Positions 45,151-54,175 are shown, counted from the stretch's first letter. The stretch is DNA of 64,000 nt from Roseivivax sediminis (GCF_900112685.1 NZ_FOMS01000006.1:231729-295728); one strand, 5' to 3'. Numbers and translations are program-made. The notes: generated by a model from the sequence alone, not told the origin.

Positions 45151-45163
45151 TCCCGATACGGGA
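45151..45163. promoter_or_regulatory. Possible operator upstream of luxI
   Basis: TCCCG-ATA-CGGGA, a perfect short inverted repeat, lies 112 bases before the luxI ATG in the luxR-luxI gap. Near it are ATTC-CCC-GAAT (45163-45173) and a lower-G+C stretch TTTCCGTATTGTTAACGAAC. A classic 20-bp lux box (ACCTG-N10-CAGGT) was not found, so the identity of the operator is open. Confidence 0.25.
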
Positions 45164-45274
45164 TTCCCCGAATAGTCCGGGCCACAAGTTTCCGTATTGT
45201 TAACGAACTAGCACATGCGCCGGCGGGGGATGCCGGCTGGCACCGCCATCTTGGGCAGTACAAGGGGTACACCA

Positions 45275-46159
45275 ATGATTCTCGTCGTAGACGCGATTAA
45301 CAAACACAAGTTTCATGACGTCCTGGAAGAAATGTTCCGGCTTCGAGCCCGGGTCTTCGGGGAACGCCTCGGCTGGGAGGTCAACATCGTCGACGGCATG
45401 GAACGCGACCAGTTCGACGACCTCGACCCGGCATATGCCATTGGCCTCGACGACGACGGCAATGTCGTCTCCTGCGTCCGCGCGCTGCAGACGACGGGTC
45501 CGCACATGCTCTCGGACGTCTTCGCCGACATTCTCGATGGCGAGCCGCCGATTCGCGACCCGCATATGTGGGAATCGACACGCTTTTGCGTCGACACCAA
45601 ACGGCTCGGCCGTGGCAACGGTCGCGGAAGCGTCAACCATGCCACCTGCGAGCTGATGATCGCTTCGCTCGAGTCGGCCATGAATGCCGGTGTCAGCGAC
45701 ATCGTCACCGTGATCGATCCGGTGATGAACCGCGTGCTCAAGCGCTCGGGGAACGCGCCTTACGACTATGTCGGCAAGACCGTGCCCATGGGCAAGGTGC
45801 CCGCGATGGCCGCGCTGCTGGACGCGACCGACGAGCGCGTGTCCGCCATCCGTACCTTTTCGGGCATCGAGTCCGACGTATTTCTGACCGATGAGGAGGG
45901 CCGCGCCCTGTTCGACAAATCGCGCACCCCGCAGACCGAGGTCGCAAGCGACACCGTCAGCACGCTTCCGGAACGCGCCGCGAACGACAACCACGGCACC
46001 TTCAACGCGCTGACCAGCTATTGCCGCGATCAGCTCAACGCCGCGCGCACGCACGAGGAGCGCGCCGCCGCTCGCGCGCTGGTCCGCAGCATCACCGAGA
46101 CGGTGTCCGAGAAGGATCGAGTCCGGCTTGAAACGGCGCTCCGGCACATGGCGGACTGA
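45275..46159 (+). CDS. Acyl-homoserine-lactone synthase with long C-terminal extension
   Basis: 294 residues from the ATG at 45275, with AAGGGG ahead. LuxI family: all key residues are at their usual numbers: Arg24, Phe28, Trp34, Asp45, Asp48, Arg69, Glu100 and Arg103 (FRLRARVFGERLGW, ERDQFDDLD, SCVRAL, WESTRF). It joins an acyl chain from acyl-ACP to S-adenosylmethionine. LuxI proteins usually end near residue 210-220; here about 75-80 more residues follow (from about DKSRTPQTEVA), with a helical, Arg/Glu/Ala-rich end (HEERAAARALVRSITETV). The extension has no family I recognise. Confidence 0.95.
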   Translation: MILVVDAINKHKFHDVLEEMFRLRARVFGERLGWEVNIVDGMERDQFDDLDPAYAIGLDDDGNVVSCVRALQTTGPHMLSDVFADILDGEPPIRDPHMWESTRFCVDTKRLGRGNGRGSVNHATCELMIASLESAMNAGVSDIVTVIDPVMNRVLKRSGNAPYDYVGKTVPMGKVPAMAALLDATDERVSAIRTFSGIESDVFLTDEEGRALFDKSRTPQTEVASDTVSTLPERAANDNHGTFNALTSYCRDQLNAARTHEERAAARALVRSITETVSEKDRVRLETALRHMAD

Positions 46160-46176
46160 GCGCCCAGGCATCCGAA

Positions 46177-46208
46177 AAAAACGGCGGCTCGATCGAGCCG
46201 CCGTTTTT
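46177..46208. terminator. Bidirectional terminator between luxI and tig
   Basis: A perfect 32-base palindrome: AAAAACGGCGGCTCGA and TCGAGCCGCCGTTTTT. T-runs on both sides serve both convergent genes. Confidence 0.92.
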
Positions 46209-46233
46209 CTTTGCCGTTCCGCAGACCCGCGCC

Positions 46234-47565
46234 TCAGACCTCGTCGAGCTCGTCGAGAAGCTTCTGAAGGTCTTCCTTGCCGACCTCGGACTCGGACACC
46301 TGGGCGGTCTCGAGGATCACGTCGACGACCTTGTCCTCGAAGATCGGCGCGCGCAGCTGCTGCTGCATCTGCTGGTTCTGGCGCACGAAGTCGAAGAACT
46401 GACGCTCCTGGCCGGGGTATTGCCGCGCCTGGTTCATGATCGCCTGGGTCATCTCGGAGTCGGTGACCTGCACCTCGTGCTGGTTGCCGATTTCGGCCAG
46501 CAGGAGGCCGAGGCGCACGCGGCGCTCTGCCAGTTTGCGATGCTCCTCCGTCGGCTCGATCTCGCCATGGTCGTGGCCCTGATCGTCCGGGTTTTCTTCG
46601 TGGTAGAGCTGATGGGCGATCTGCTTGGCCTCGGCGTCGACGAGGCTCGGCGGCAGGTCGAACGTAACCTTCTCGTCGAGCGCATCCAGCAGGCGGCGCT
46701 TGACGACCTGGCGTGCGGCACCCTGGTATTCGGCCTCGAGCCGCTCGCGGATCTGACCCTTCAGCGCCTCGAGATCCTCGGCGCCGAACTTTTTAGCCAG
46801 CTCGTCGTTCACCTGAGCCGCGACCGGCTTCTTCACTTCCTTGACGGTCACGTCAAAGACCGCTTCCTTGCCGGCGAGATGCTCCGCACCGTACTCCTCG
46901 GGGAAGTTGACCGTGACGGCCTTCTCGTCGCCCTTCTTGACGCCGACGAGCTGCTCCTCGAAGCCGGGGATGAAGGAGTTGGAGCCGAGCACCAGCGGGT
47001 AATCCTCCGCCGCGCCGCCCTCGAAGGCTTCACCGTCGACCTTGCCGACGAAGTCGATGACGACCTGGTCGCCGTCCTCGGAGGCGGCGCCCTCTTCGCG
47101 CTCCTCGAAGTCCTGCGCCGTCTCGGCGAGGTTGTTGAGCGCCTCTTCGACGTCCTCGTCAGAGGCCTTGGCGACGGGCTTCTCGACCGAGATCTCCGAC
47201 AGATCGATCTCGGGCACGTCGGGGAGCTTTTCGTAGCTCATCTCGACATGAACGTCGTCGCCTTCCTTCCAGTCCTCGTTGGTCATCTTGACCTCGGGCT
47301 GCATGGCGGGGCGATCGCCCGTCTCCTCGAAATGCTGATTCATGGCGCCGTCGATAGCTTCCTGCATCGACTCGCCCAGAATGCGCTGGCCGAACTGCTT
47401 CTTCAGCAGCGCCAGCGGCACCTTGCCCTTGCGGAAGCCCTTCATCTCGACTTCGGGCTGAGCCTCTGTCAGCTTTTCGTTGACCTTCGCGTCCAGCTCC
47501 TCGGCCGGGAGCTTGATCGCGTAGCCGCGCTTGAGGCCGTCGTTCAGGGTCTCGGTGACCTGCAT
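46234..47565 (-). CDS. tig: Trigger factor
   Basis: 443 residues from the ATG at 47565; the frame upstream runs into the tRNA gene and is not coding. Ribosome-bound chaperone and prolyl isomerase. N-terminal domain with the ribosome signature GFRKGKVP (about residues 43-50), a central FKBP domain (about 150-240: [19 protein letters not shown]) and a long helical C-terminal domain ending in Glu/Asp-rich residues. The tRNA-Leu gene lies 27 bases upstream on the same strand. Confidence 0.97.
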   Translation of the reverse strand: MQVTETLNDGLKRGYAIKLPAEELDAKVNEKLTEAQPEVEMKGFRKGKVPLALLKKQFGQRILGESMQEAIDGAMNQHFEETGDRPAMQPEVKMTNEDWKEGDDVHVEMSYEKLPDVPEIDLSEISVEKPVAKASDEDVEEALNNLAETAQDFEEREEGAASEDGDQVVIDFVGKVDGEAFEGGAAEDYPLVLGSNSFIPGFEEQLVGVKKGDEKAVTVNFPEEYGAEHLAGKEAVFDVTVKEVKKPVAAQVNDELAKKFGAEDLEALKGQIRERLEAEYQGAARQVVKRRLLDALDEKVTFDLPPSLVDAEAKQIAHQLYHEENPDDQGHDHGEIEPTEEHRKLAERRVRLGLLLAEIGNQHEVQVTDSEMTQAIMNQARQYPGQERQFFDFVRQNQQMQQQLRAPIFEDKVVDVILETAQVSESEVGKEDLQKLLDELDEV

Positions 47566-47592
47566 GTTCGTCCTTGTCCTTCCGTCAACTCT

Positions 47593-47677
47593 TGGTGCGG
47601 GTGAAGGGACTCGAACCCCCACGCCTCGCGGCGCCAGAACCTAAATCTGGTGCGTCTACCAATTCCGCCACACCCGC
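47593..47677 (-). tRNA. tRNA-Leu (anticodon UAG)
   Basis: On the minus strand the acceptor stem GCGGGTG pairs with CACCCGC, and CCA is encoded. The D-loop has GGCGGAATTGGTAGACGC, the anticodon stem-loop is CCAGA-TTTAGGT-TCTGG, giving anticodon TAG, followed by a long variable arm (CGCCGCGAGGCG) as expected of a class II leucine tRNA, and the T-loop GGTTCGAGTCC. All arms fold without mismatch. Confidence 0.95.
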
Positions 47678-47806
47678 GAACAGCTTGCGCGGGCGCTCCG
47701 CATCGCGCGGGTGCCCGGTTGCCGGGCTCTCTAGCAAAGCGGTGGCGCAAGCGCGAGCGGAAAATGGGGCCGGGTTTCGGGCGCAAGCGGGCCGGCGCCG
47801 GGCCGG

Positions 47807-48658
47807 TCAAAGGCCCAGCTCGCGAAACACGCGCGGCAGCGTCTCGGGCAAATCCTCGGCCACGAGGCCGGGGCCGAATTCGGCCGCGGATCGAGCATGC
47901 AACCAGGTGCCGGTGGCGGCAGCCTCCGCCGGGGCGAGGCCGCGGGCGAGCAGGCCGGCGATGAAGCCAGCCAGCACGTCGCCGGTGCCGGCCGTGGCGA
48001 GCCAGGGCGTGTCGCCGCCCTCCGCCCCGCCGTGGATCCAGACCGCGCCGCCGGGGGCGGCGATGATCGTCTCACGGCCCTTCAGCAGCACCGTGGTGCC
48101 GGCGCGGTCCGCGGCCCCGCGCAGGACGGAGCTCCTCGGCTCCTCGCGGAGCCTCCTCGCCAGGTCCGGGAAGAGGCGGGAGAATTCGCCCATGTGCGGG
48201 GTCAGCACGCAGCCTTCGTGCAGCGTTTCGAACAGCGCCTTGGGCGTGTCGGAAAAGGCGGTCAGCGCATCGGCATCCAGCACGGTGGCGCGGCCGGCCG
48301 CCAGCGCGGCGGGCACCAGGGCGCGCGCCCGGTCCGGCCCGAGGCCCGGCCCTAGGCAGAGCGCATTCAGCCGCCCGTCTTCCAGGAGCGTCGTCAGCCC
48401 GGCACCGTCGTCGACCCGCCGCAACATGATCGCGGTGACCTGCATCGCCACTTCGAGCTGCGCCGCGCCCGGCACGCCGAGCGTCACCAGCCCCGCCCCG
48501 ACCCTGAGCGCGCCGCGCGCCGCCAGCCGGGCGGCGCCCGTGCGCCCGGCCCCGCCGCATAGCACCAGCGCATGGCCGTGATCGTACTTGTGCGCCTCGG
48601 GCGCCTTGCGCAGCGCGTCCAGCGGCAGCGTCTCACGGGTGATGCGGTTCTCGGTCAT
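47807..48658 (-). CDS. nnrD: ADP-dependent (S)-NAD(P)H-hydrate dehydratase
   Basis: 283 residues from the ATG at 48658. Repairs the hydrated form of NAD(P)H. YjeF C-terminal (ribokinase-like) domain: GHALVLCGGAGRTGAARLAARGALRVGAG (as HALVLCGGAGRTGAARLA), LGPGLG near residue 100, CVLTPHMGEFSRLF and the active-site TAGTGDVLAGFIAGLLARG. In many relatives this domain is fused to the epimerase in one protein; here a stop codon and 31 bases separate it from nnrE just upstream. Confidence 0.9.
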   Translation of the reverse strand: MTENRITRETLPLDALRKAPEAHKYDHGHALVLCGGAGRTGAARLAARGALRVGAGLVTLGVPGAAQLEVAMQVTAIMLRRVDDGAGLTTLLEDGRLNALCLGPGLGPDRARALVPAALAAGRATVLDADALTAFSDTPKALFETLHEGCVLTPHMGEFSRLFPDLARRLREEPRSSVLRGAADRAGTTVLLKGRETIIAAPGGAVWIHGGAEGGDTPWLATAGTGDVLAGFIAGLLARGLAPAEAAATGTWLHARSAAEFGPGLVAEDLPETLPRVFRELGL

Positions 48659-48689
48659 GGGACGATAGCTGGCATGTCCCGCACCGGGA

Positions 48690-49343
48690 TCAAAGCCCGA
48701 TATCGCGGACCGCGACGTGCCCGCCCGCGGCCCGGAGCGTAGCATGCACCGGTTTCTCGCGATGGAACGTCACGGTGAGATCGGCCGCGAACACCTCCTC
48801 GCCGAGCCGCGCGCCGGTGTCACTGTCATAGCCCGTGGGAATATCGACGGAGAGGCGACGAAGCCCGGCCGGCACATCCGGCGCCGCCTCGAGCCACGGC
48901 GCCAGGAGCGCGTCGGCGCTGCGCGTCTGGCCGATCCCGAGCAGCGCATCGACGACCAGGACCGGACCCTCGCCGGCGGCGATCCAGTCCGACAGCGCCT
49001 CTGCCGTCCACGGCAGCAGGTCGTCGGCCCCGGACAGCACCCGCTCTGCCATCGCCGCCGCGTCGCCCTTCAGCCGGTCGGGCGTGGTGCTGCAGGCGAT
49101 CGCCACCCGCCAGCCGCGATCCCGGAGCAGCCGAGCCACGACGAAGCCGTCGCCGCCATTGTTGCCCGGCCCGCACAGCACCAGCGCGCGCTGCGGACCG
49201 GCCGCCAGCGCGGGCCATTCGGCCAGCGCCGCCGCCACGACTTCGGCCCCGGCCCGCTCCATCAGCTGAAGCCCGGTCACCGCGCCGCTGCCGATCGCGT
49301 CCCGCTCCGCGCGCCGCATTTCTTCTGCCGTCAGGACGTCCAT
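48690..49343 (-). CDS. nnrE: NAD(P)H-hydrate epimerase
   Basis: 217 residues. Turns R-NAD(P)H-hydrate into the S-form that NnrD can repair. YjeF N-terminal domain: ELMERAG-type start (GLQLMERAGAEVV), GPGNNGGDGFVVARLL (about 58-73), VVDALLGIGQTR and VDIPTGYDSDTG. It ends with VRDIGL, which in fused proteins is the hinge to the dehydratase domain. First of a two-gene unit with nnrD, and divergent from glnB. Confidence 0.92.
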   Translation of the reverse strand: MDVLTAEEMRRAERDAIGSGAVTGLQLMERAGAEVVAAALAEWPALAAGPQRALVLCGPGNNGGDGFVVARLLRDRGWRVAIACSTTPDRLKGDAAAMAERVLSGADDLLPWTAEALSDWIAAGEGPVLVVDALLGIGQTRSADALLAPWLEAAPDVPAGLRRLSVDIPTGYDSDTGARLGEEVFAADLTVTFHREKPVHATLRAAGGHVAVRDIGL

Positions 49344-49374
49344 TGCACCCTCCGATTCAGTTTTGCCTATTTAG

Positions 49375-49414
49375 TGTGCATGTTGCACAAAAAACGGCTT
49401 TGCACAGGTTTTGC
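49375..49414 (+). promoter_or_regulatory. Possible sigma-54-type promoter and NtrC-like site of glnB
   Basis: TTGCACAGGTTTTGC at 49400-49414 matches the -24/-12 pattern TGGCACR-N4-TTGC in 14 of 15 positions, the exception being T for the first G of GG. Just upstream, TGTGCA-TGT-TGCACA (49375-49389) is a perfect inverted repeat like NtrC half-sites. Both suit nitrogen control of glnB-glnA, but some Rhodobacter NtrC proteins work with sigma-70, so this is a candidate only. Confidence 0.4.
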
Positions 49415-49477
49415 GCTGGCGCGCCCCCGCCGGTCCCGCTTCAGTCGCATTGTGACGGGCGGGCAGACATGGTCTGA

Positions 49478-49849
<372 letters not shown>

Positions 49850-49908
49850 GCCGCGCGGATCACCCGAAAACCAGCTAACATACAGTTAAGACAGAGAAGG
49901 ACCCCAGG

Positions 49909-51315
49909 ATGAGCAAGAGTGACGTTCTCAAGCTGATTAAGGACGAGGAGGTCGCCTACGTCGACATCCGCTTCACCGACCCGCGCGGCAAGCTTCAGCA
50001 CGTGACGCTGTTGGAAGACCAGATCGACGAGGACTTCTTCGACGAAGGCTTCATGTTCGACGGCTCTTCGATCCAGGGCTGGAAATCGATCGAAGCTTCC
50101 GACATGAAGCTGATCCCCGATCCGAGCAGCGCCTACATCGACCCGTTCTATGCCGAAAAGACGCTCTGCCTGCATTGCACCGTGGTCGAGCCCGACACCG
50201 GCGAGCCCTACGAGCGTGACCCGCGCGGCACCGCCGAGAAGGCCGAGGCCTACCTGAAGTCCTCCGGCATCGGTGATGCGGCCTATTTCGGCCCCGAGGC
50301 GGAATTCTTCATCTTCGACGACGTCCGCTATTCCAACACCATGAACAAGGTGTCCTACGAGGTCGACGCGATCGACGCGTCGTGGAACACCGACACCGAG
50401 TTCGAGATGGGCAATACCGGCCACCGCCCCGGCGTGAAGGGCGGCTACTTCCCGGTCAACCCGGTCGACCACGGCCAGGACCTGCGTTCGGAGATGCTGT
50501 CGACGATGAAGCGCGTCGGCATGAAGGTCGACAAGCACCACCACGAGGTGGCGTCGTGCCAGCACGAGCTCGGCCTGATCTTCTCGTCGCTGACCGACCA
50601 GGGCGACCAGCTACAGAAGTACAAGTACATCATCCACAACGTGGCCGAGGCCTACGGCAAGTCGGCGACCTTCATGCCCAAGCCGATCTACGGCGACAAC
50701 GGCACCGGCATGCACGTGAACATGTCGATCTGGAAGGACGGCAAGCCGCTCTTTGCCGGTGACAAGTACGCGGACCTGAGCCAGGAAGCGCTGTGGTTCA
50801 TCGGCGGCATCCTCAAGCACGCGAAGACGCTGAACGCCTTCACCAACCCGTCCACCAACTCGTACAAGCGCCTGATCCCGGGCTTCGAGGCGCCGGTTCT
50901 GCGCGCCTACTCCGCCCGCAACCGTTCGGGTTGCGTGCGGATCCCGTGGACGGAAAGCCCGAAGGCCAAGCGCGTCGAGGCCCGTTTCCCCGACCCGTCC
51001 GCGAACCCCTACCTGTGCTTCGCGGCGCTGCTGATGGCCGGTCTCGACGGGATCACCAACAAGATCGATCCGGGCGAGGCGATGGACAAGAACCTCTACG
51101 ATCTTCCCCCCGAAGAGCTCGAGGGCATCCCGACCGTCTGCGGCTCGCTGCGCGAGGCGCTGGACGCGCTCAAGGCCGACCACAACTTCCTGCTGGCCGG
51201 CGACGTGTTCACCAAGGACCAGATCGACGGCTACATCGAGCTGAAGATGGAAGAGCTGGAGCTCTACGAACACACACCGCACCCGGTGGAATTCGGCCTC
51301 TACTACAGCTGCTGA
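49909..51315 (+). CDS. glnA: Glutamine synthetase, type I
   Basis: 468 residues with AGAAGGA ahead. Makes glutamine from glutamate, ammonia and ATP as a dodecamer. Visible: FMFDGSSIQGW (about 46-56), metal site EAEFFIFD (about 129-136), KGGYFPVNPVD, HHEVASCQHELGLIF (about 210-224), NRSGCVRIP and the adenylylation site NLYDLPPEE (Tyr about 397). Regulated by adenylylation and, with P-II upstream, by nitrogen level. Confidence 0.98.
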   Translation: MSKSDVLKLIKDEEVAYVDIRFTDPRGKLQHVTLLEDQIDEDFFDEGFMFDGSSIQGWKSIEASDMKLIPDPSSAYIDPFYAEKTLCLHCTVVEPDTGEPYERDPRGTAEKAEAYLKSSGIGDAAYFGPEAEFFIFDDVRYSNTMNKVSYEVDAIDASWNTDTEFEMGNTGHRPGVKGGYFPVNPVDHGQDLRSEMLSTMKRVGMKVDKHHHEVASCQHELGLIFSSLTDQGDQLQKYKYIIHNVAEAYGKSATFMPKPIYGDNGTGMHVNMSIWKDGKPLFAGDKYADLSQEALWFIGGILKHAKTLNAFTNPSTNSYKRLIPGFEAPVLRAYSARNRSGCVRIPWTESPKAKRVEARFPDPSANPYLCFAALLMAGLDGITNKIDPGEAMDKNLYDLPPEELEGIPTVCGSLREALDALKADHNFLLAGDVFTKDQIDGYIELKMEELELYEHTPHPVEFGLYYSC

Positions 51316-51343
51316 TCGCCAATCGAATCGCAAACGTCTGGTA

Positions 51344-51371
51344 CGGGCGCCCTTCCGGGGGCGCCCGTTTT
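51344..51371 (+). terminator. Rho-independent terminator of glnB-glnA
   Basis: Stem CGGGCGCCC and GGGCGCCCG with loop TTCCGG, followed by TTTT. It starts 29 bases after the glnA stop. Confidence 0.9.
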
Positions 51372-51623
51372 CATGTGGCAACCGCGGCACCGCGACGCGA
51401 CCTGACAACCTGGAGGGGATTTCGCGTGAGCTCGCAACCTGACCAATTTATTAACGATGTCCGAATTATGCCCAGTTTCCCTGGAAACGGACCGGGTTGC
51501 GCCGCATATGGTGCGTCTCGCCCTATACTTTGTCATTGGAAAACACACTTGAGACGCGAATCTCGGGCAGTCTCAGGATCATAAAAGAAACGACCGTACC
51601 AGATACCACGGAGCCCCGCCCCC
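51372..51623. other. Non-coding gap with AT-richer promoter-like stretch
   Basis: Rest of the 308-bp gap after glnA. It is AT-richer than its surroundings (for example ACCAATTTATTAACGATG), as promoter regions often are, and has CCCTATACTTTGTC near 51524, a plausible -10. No -35 at good distance was found, and there is no gene or repeat that I can support. Confidence 0.4.
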
Positions 51624-52358
51624 ATGCCCGTTCCGAACGTCAAATCCGAGCCGACACCGACCGCCCGTGCCGCGCTGATCCTCGGTGAGGATCTGCACCT
51701 GACCGTCCATGCGCTGAGTGGCCTGCTTGCCGATTGCCTGCCGCATATCGACGACGAAGCGCCGGCGCTGCATCACACCCAGACCGGCCTGACCGCCGAG
51801 ACCGCTATCTTCCGCGTCGACCTCGGTGTCGGCACGCTAGGCGGCTGCGCGCGGCTGAATGTCCACTTGCTCGCCCGCGATCCCGGCGCGGGCGAGGCGG
51901 CGTTGCAGGCACGGCTGGCCACGCTGGTGTGGCACCTGCTGTCGCGCGTTCCGGCAGTCGAGGTCGAATGGCTGGAAGCGCGCCATGCGCTGCCGCGCGC
52001 GGCTTTTCTCGGCGCGCTCGCGACCGATCTCGATACCCGCGGCCCGGTGGTGCCGCGGCGCGCCATCACCGCGCCGCGCGCCAGCACGCCCCGGCCCGCA
52101 CACCTGCGACCGATAGGGTCGCGGTCGGAAGGGCGCGCGAGGGGGCGCGCGTCCACCTCGCGCCCTGCCCCCGCGCCGCGCCTGCACGACGAGGACGCCC
52201 GCGAGATGCGCGAGATCCTCACCCGCGCCCCCTCGCCCGAGGAGATTGCCGCGGCCGCACCGAAGGCGGGCGGCTCGCCCCACCGCGCCCGGATATTGTC
52301 GCTCGGCGTGGCGGCCTGCCAGGTCCTGTTTGCGGTCGCCGTGCCGGGGGTGATGTGA
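51624..52358 (+). CDS. Hypothetical protein, paralogue of the 53387-54154 gene product
   Basis: 244 residues. Residues about 15-130 form a compact domain ending in VEVEWLEARHALPRAAFLGAL, then a Pro/Arg/Ala-rich linker (about 140-220) and a C-terminal hydrophobic segment (RARILSLGVAACQVLFAVAV). I do not recognise a family. The core looks related to the protein encoded after the transglycosylase (VEAQHVEWLQTG, TPEEFVAAQ), with the same overall plan of domain, linker and membrane end. It precedes the lytic transglycosylase gene in the same direction by 93 bases. Confidence 0.7.
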   Translation: MPVPNVKSEPTPTARAALILGEDLHLTVHALSGLLADCLPHIDDEAPALHHTQTGLTAETAIFRVDLGVGTLGGCARLNVHLLARDPGAGEAALQARLATLVWHLLSRVPAVEVEWLEARHALPRAAFLGALATDLDTRGPVVPRRAITAPRASTPRPAHLRPIGSRSEGRARGRASTSRPAPAPRLHDEDAREMREILTRAPSPEEIAAAAPKAGGSPHRARILSLGVAACQVLFAVAVPGVM

Positions 52359-52451
52359 CTCCAGAGCAACGCGGCGAGGACCGGATGGCTTAACGCAGGA
52401 ACGATTCGGCGCTACCGTCGTTTTCTGACGGTTTCCAGCAAGGAGCACTCG

Positions 52452-53267
52452 ATGCGCCGAATCCTATCCGCCTTTTGCCTCACGCTACTGACCGCACCGG
52501 CGGCGTGGTCCGCCCAGTGCATCACCAGCCAGGGGGCCTTCAACGGCTACAAACAAGGCCTCGCGCAACAGGCGGCGTCCTCCGGTGTCGGACAGCGCGG
52601 CATGCAGGCGCTACAATCCGCGCAGCTCTCTGGCATCACCTGGCGTTTCGAATCGCAGCCCTCCAGCCAGTCGGGCGTCTCCTACGGCGACCCGGCCACC
52701 TTCCTTGCCAAGCGATCGGGCGGTTCCGCCCAGGGCTTCATCAATCAGGTCGCGAGCAAGGTGTCGAGCAACGCCAACCTGTTTTCCTCGCTTGAGAACG
52801 CCTACGGCGTGCCGGGGTCCGTTCTCGCCACGATCTGGGGGCTGGAGACGAGCTTCGGCGGCTATCTCGGCAAGACGCCGGTGGTTGGCGGCGCGGTGAC
52901 GCTCGCGTCCTATTGCCGGCGCCATCCGCGCTTCGAAAGCCACGCCATCGCGGCGCTGCAACTTGTCGATCGCGGCGTGATCTCCACCAGCACCCAGGGC
53001 GGCCCTTCAGGCGAGCTTGGCCATATGCAGTTCCTCGCCGGCAACTGGGCGCGCTACGGCGTCGACGCCAACGGAGACGGCCGGGCCGACCCGTACAACG
53101 CGGTCGACGCGCTGGCCTCTGCCGCGAACCTCTTGCGCAGCAACGGCTGGCAGCCGGGCCAGCCATTCGGGCAGGGCACGCGCAACTTCCAGGTCCTGTC
53201 GGCATGGAACGACAGCGGCAACTACCAGCGCGCCATCGCCTACGCGGCGGAGCGTGTCGGCAACTGA
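52452..53267 (+). CDS. Lytic murein transglycosylase, MltB type
   Basis: 271 residues with AAGGAG ahead of the ATG. A signal peptide without a lipobox Cys at the usual place (LLTAPAAWSAQC) leads to an SLT_2/MltB-type domain: AYGVPGSVLATIWGLETSFGG (as VLATIWGLETSFG, catalytic Glu about residue 136), SYCRRHPRFE, GELGHMQFLAGNWARYGVDAN and ANLLRSNGWQPG. Shorter than E. coli MltB. It cleaves glycan strands with 1,6-anhydro ends in the periplasm. It sits between two related unknown genes. Confidence 0.9.
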   Translation: MRRILSAFCLTLLTAPAAWSAQCITSQGAFNGYKQGLAQQAASSGVGQRGMQALQSAQLSGITWRFESQPSSQSGVSYGDPATFLAKRSGGSAQGFINQVASKVSSNANLFSSLENAYGVPGSVLATIWGLETSFGGYLGKTPVVGGAVTLASYCRRHPRFESHAIAALQLVDRGVISTSTQGGPSGELGHMQFLAGNWARYGVDANGDGRADPYNAVDALASAANLLRSNGWQPGQPFGQGTRNFQVLSAWNDSGNYQRAIAYAAERVGN

Positions 53268-53386
53268 ACGCCTCCCCGCGGTGCGCTCTGATCTCAGTGT
53301 GCCGCGGAAGCTTCCGGCCTTCGACATAATATCTTCCAATTGGCCGGTACTATCAGGGGCAACCCCGCTGACCCCAAGGTCGCCCC

Positions 53387-54154
53387 ATGCCGCATCCGGC
53401 CCGCCCCTACGCCACCCTTCTGATCCCGCGCGCCGCGGGCACCGATCCGGCCGTGTTCCTGCGCGGCATTGCGGATGTGCTCAACCATCAGGACGGCGGC
53501 GCCGCGCGAATTTCGACCGCGCATTCTGCCGCTGCGGGGAAGACGATCATCGTCCGCGTCACGCGTGAGCAGCACCCGATGCGCGGCGCCCGCATCACCT
53601 TCGAGCTTGCTCCGCGCCCTGGCCGCGAGGCGCCGACGTTGAACAGCGCGGTGGCGGTTCTCTCGGATATCGTACTGCGTGCCCTGCCGCTGGTGGAGGC
53701 GCAACACGTCGAATGGCTGCAGACGGGAGTCGCGCTCACGCCCGAAGAATTCGTGGCGGCCCAGAGCTACATCTCGCCCCGCCGCGCCGCGCGGCGCGAG
53801 GTGTCCGCCCTGCCCGAGACCGACGACAGTATCGACCGGATCGAGCGCAACCTCGCCCAGCTACTCCAGGACGAGGCACAACTCTTCGCGGCTCCTTTGG
53901 CGTCGCCGGACCCGGCACCGGAAACCGAGGCGCCGCCCGAACCGGAACCGCGCGAACGCCGTGCCGCAACCTGGCTGCTCACGGCTATGGTCGCCGTAGT
54001 CTACTGGCCGATGGCGGCCGTGCTGGCCCTCATCCACGCGCGCCGAGGCACGGATATCCGCCTGTCGATCCATGTGCTTACGCTGGCGGGCACCGGCGAG
54101 GTCTTGTTGCAGGCGGGCCTGCTCGACCCGCTGCTGCGCATCGCCGGTCAATAG
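53387..54154 (+). CDS. Hypothetical protein with C-terminal membrane part, paralogue of the 51624-52358 gene product
   Basis: 255 residues. N-terminal domain (about 8-130: YATLLIPRAAGTDPAVFLRG, ALPLVEAQHVEWLQTG), a Pro/Glu-rich linker (about 160-195: ASPDPAPETEAPPEPEPRER) and two C-terminal hydrophobic segments (about 198-220 and 228-250). Not recognised. The pattern A-LLI ... HVEW/VEVEWL ... EF-A/AFLGA is shared with the gene before the transglycosylase, so the two are likely old duplicates. A cell-wall role is only suggested by position. Confidence 0.7.
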   Translation: MPHPARPYATLLIPRAAGTDPAVFLRGIADVLNHQDGGAARISTAHSAAAGKTIIVRVTREQHPMRGARITFELAPRPGREAPTLNSAVAVLSDIVLRALPLVEAQHVEWLQTGVALTPEEFVAAQSYISPRRAARREVSALPETDDSIDRIERNLAQLLQDEAQLFAAPLASPDPAPETEAPPEPEPRERRAATWLLTAMVAVVYWPMAAVLALIHARRGTDIRLSIHVLTLAGTGEVLLQAGLLDPLLRIAGQ

Positions 54155-54175
54155 CCACCAACCCCTCCCAAACGA

